64,000 nt of DNA from NCBI RefSeq assembly GCF_937926365.1, contig NZ_CALAOH010000021.1, positions 45,781 through 109,780 of the forward strand. The letters run 5' to 3'. Made by a program: the position numbers and the translations under genes. How positions within the stretch are numbered: the stretch's first letter is position 1; each line of letters begins with the position of its first letter. Shown here piece by piece: positions 62,245 to 64,000 of this stretch. The notes beneath the pieces are model-generated. The model was not told the origin of the DNA and did no database searches. It was given only the letters and a program-made list of their open reading frames with translations. The DNA comes from an uncultured Azohydromonas sp. GTDB taxonomy: Bacteria > Pseudomonadota > Gammaproteobacteria > Burkholderiales > Burkholderiaceae_C.

Positions 62245-63422
62245 CGCGTGGCTTTCGCGTCAGGGGTCGAGGTGGCACCGCCGGCCGCCGCCTGGCGCGA
62301 GGCGCCGGCGGCCGCCGCGGGCGGCGCGTCCACCACCTGCACCGTGTCGCCGTCGGCCAGGAAGGCCGCGCCGCGGTCCACCACGCGCGCGTCCGGCTTC
62401 AGGTTGCGCACCTCGATGCGGTCGCCCTGGCGCTGCCCCGCCTCGACCTTGACCCGGCTGACCTTGGAGTCCGGGCCCAGCACCATCACGTAGCTGAAGC
62501 CCTCGCGCAGCAGCACGGCCGAGGCCGGCAGCGTCAGCACCGCGCGGCGCGCCAGCGCGAGCTCGCCGCGCGCGAACATGCCCGCGCGCACGTCCGAGCC
62601 GGGCGCGGGCTGCAAGTCCACGTAGACCAGCGCGTTGCGCGTCTGCGGGTCGATGGTGGGCGCGAGCTGGCGCACCTTGCCCGGCACGCGCGTGCCCGCC
62701 GGCGTGACCAGCGTCACCGCCTGCCCTGCCTTCACCTTGGGCAGCTCGGCGGCCGGCACCTCGGCGCGCCACTCCAGCCGGCCCTGGCGGATGAGGCGGA
62801 ACAGCTCCAGCCCCGGCTGCACCACGCTGCCCACGGCGGCGCTGCGCGCGCTCACCACGCCGTCGTCGGGCGCGAGCACCTGCGTCTTGCGCAGGCGCAG
62901 CTGCTGCGCATCGAGCTGCGCGCGCGCGGCCTGCACGCGCGCCGCGGCGGTCTGCTCGCCGGTGAGGTACTGCGAGATCTGCTGCGCGCTCAGGGCGCCG
63001 CTTTGCTGCAGCGCCCGCGCGCGCTCGGCGTTGGCCTTGGCCTCGGCCAACGCCGCCTGCGCCTCGGCCAGCGCCGCCTGCGCCTGCGCCACGTCGGCGC
63101 GGATGGTGTCGTCCACCAGGCGCGCCAGCGGCTGGCCGCGCTTGACCACGTCGCCCACGTTCACCAGCACCTGCGCCAGCGCCACGCCGCCGAGCTCGGC
63201 GCCGACGATCGTTTCCTGCCAGGCGGCGACGTTGCCGTTGACCGCCAGCGTCTGCGTCCACTCCGCGGGCTGCGGCTGCGTGACCGAGACGCTCAGCGCG
63301 GCGCGCGGCGCCGCCTGGGCCTTGTCGGCCGGCTGGCCCTGCACGGTCAGCGCCGACAGCGCCAGCCCGCCAAGCGCCAGCGCAGCAGCCAGCACGGTGG
63401 TTTTCTTCGAGATCGGCTTCAT
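62241..63422 (-). CDS. RND periplasmic adaptor (membrane fusion protein)
   Basis: 393 residues. N-terminal signal (TTVLAAALALGGLALSALTVQG), a lipoyl-like half (VGDVVKRGQPLARLVDDTIRADV), an Ala/Gln-rich coiled-coil hairpin (residues ~110-185), the second lipoyl half (VLAPDDGVVSARSAAVGSVV), then beta-barrel and MP domains. Bridges the permease and the outer-membrane channel. Overlaps both neighbours by four bases. Confidence 0.93.
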   Translation of the reverse strand: MKPISKKTTVLAAALALGGLALSALTVQGQPADKAQAAPRAALSVSVTQPQPAEWTQTLAVNGNVAAWQETIVGAELGGVALAQVLVNVGDVVKRGQPLARLVDDTIRADVAQAQAALAEAQAALAEAKANAERARALQQSGALSAQQISQYLTGEQTAAARVQAARAQLDAQQLRLRKTQVLAPDDGVVSARSAAVGSVVQPGLELFRLIRQGRLEWRAEVPAAELPKVKAGQAVTLVTPAGTRVPGKVRQLAPTIDPQTRNALVYVDLQPAPGSDVRAGMFARGELALARRAVLTLPASAVLLREGFSYVMVLGPDSKVSRVKVEAGQRQGDRIEVRNLKPDARVVDRGAAFLADGDTVQVVDAPPAAAAGASRQAAAGGATSTPDAKATR

Positions 63423-64000
63423 GGTTGACGGAGGTTGGATTCGGTGCCGGCGGTGCCGGCGGTACCGGCAGCGCCGGTGCCGGAAGCGTTGGCAGCCACG
63501 GCCAGCGAGCCATCCCAGCCGCCGCCGCTGGCCTTGTAGAGCTGGACCCAGGCCGCCACGCGCTCGCGCCGCACGGCCAGCAGCGCGGCCTCGGCGGCGA
63601 TGCGCTGGCGCCGCGCGTCCTGCAATTCGATCAGGCTGGCGTTGCCCAGCTCCCAGCGCGTCTGCGTCGCCTGCACGAAGCGCTGCCAGTTCTCGGCCGC
63701 CACCCGGGCGTCATCTTCGCGCCGCGCCGTGGCGTCCAGCCGCACCAGGGCTTCTTCGACCTCGCGCACCGCGCCGCGCACGCGCTGCTGCCAGGCCGCC
63801 AGCGCCTCGTCCAGCCGCGCACGCGCGGCATCGACCTCGGCGCGGCGGCGCCCGGCATCGAACAGCGGCAGCGACAGCGCCGGCCCGAAGGACCAGTTGG
63901 CGCCGGTGTCCTGCACGCCGCCCACGCGCCCCACGCCCAGCGTGACCGCGCCGGTCAGCAGCAGCCGCGGCCAGCGCGCCGCCTCCGCCACGTCCACGCC
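63419..64000 (-). CDS. Outer membrane efflux channel (TolC/OprM family), partial
   Basis: Only the C-terminal ~193 residues are in the window; the gene continues past the right edge. The OEP repeat is visible: DTGANWSFGPALSLPLFDAGRRRAEVDAARARLDEAL, then coiled-coil helices, and VQATQTRWELGNASLIELQDARRQR (the second repeat turn). A Gly/Ala/Thr-rich tail ends it. Completes the tripartite pump. Confidence 0.9.
   Translation of the reverse strand, partial: GVDVAEAARWPRLLLTGAVTLGVGRVGGVQDTGANWSFGPALSLPLFDAGRRRAEVDAARARLDEALAAWQQRVRGAVREVEEALVRLDATARREDDARVAAENWQRFVQATQTRWELGNASLIELQDARRQRIAAEAALLAVRRERVAAWVQLYKASGGGWDGSLAVAANASGTGAAGTAGTAGTESNLRQP

Noticed and set aside
59173..62493. An 1106-codon open frame antisense to the efflux permease
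   Set aside because: It mirrors a clear AcrB-type gene, is full of His/Arg/Gln/Ala runs typical of high-GC antisense frames, and has no family features.

Overview
This is a GC-rich chromosomal segment, most likely from a Comamonadaceae-type betaproteobacterium (Burkholderiales). The basis is the aa3 oxidase cluster, with cytochrome c fused to subunit II and the order ctaC-ctaD-small assembly protein-ctaG-DUF2970-ctaE followed by SURF1-ctaA-ctaB-SCO, plus the neighbourhoods around lysS, ychF, comF/trmL/gpsA/secB and pyrR/pyrB/pyrC-like. No rRNA, tRNA, CRISPR array or complete insertion sequence was seen.

Layout. (1) 1-13.8 kb is a surface-polysaccharide locus. A plus-strand set holds a partial gene, a Wzy-like polymerase and two GT2 glycosyltransferases. 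A long minus-strand set holds two Wzx-type flippases, a CapD/PglF-type dehydratase, an initiating sugar-phosphate transferase, a DegT aminotransferase, a methyltransferase, GT2 and GT4 glycosyltransferases and a hexapeptide acyltransferase. A HicBA-type toxin-antitoxin pair sits inside the minus set. Together these could make, modify, polymerise and flip an amino-sugar-containing glycan. (2) 13.9-25.5 kb is mostly housekeeping: Uma2 nuclease, lysS, a flavin-oxidase-family protein, enoyl-CoA hydratase, a DUF3108 envelope protein, M61 peptidase, DsbC, a UbiH-like hydroxylase, a MOSC protein and ychF.

(3) 25.6-31.7 kb is an accessory patch and the most interesting part. It holds a HEPN-domain gene, a truncated partner, a frameshifted C-terminal piece of a P-loop ATPase, and what reads as an eroded Wadjet (JetABCD) anti-plasmid locus. 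In that locus JetA has lost its middle, JetB is full length, and JetC keeps only its N-terminal ATPase part, joined directly to the C-terminal nuclease part of JetD. A conserved hypothetical gene follows, then an ECF sigma factor that appears to lack regions 2.3-2.4. Several neighbouring genes thus carry internal deletions.

(4) 31.8-33.9 kb holds a signal peptidase and rpoH. Upstream of rpoH is a perfect CIRCE operator overlapping a plausible promoter, suggesting HrcA control of the heat-shock sigma factor. (5) 33.9-43.8 kb is the cytochrome c oxidase structural and assembly cluster (CtaC/D/E, CtaG, SURF1, CtaA, CtaB, SCO and small membrane proteins). (6) 43.9-56.8 kb is housekeeping: a BioC-like methyltransferase, comF, trmL, gpsA, secB, grxC, a rhodanese, gpmA, a PRPP-synthetase-like protein, plsC, a non-catalytic dihydroorotase homologue, pyrB, pyrR, ruvX, yqgE and a photolyase. 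(7) 57-64 kb holds an APC transporter, an exported-looking methyltransferase, and a tripartite RND efflux operon whose outer-membrane gene runs off the right edge. Interspersed palindromic repeats occur at about 52.7, 56.8 and 59.1 kb.

All family calls come from reading motifs by eye. No database search was run.
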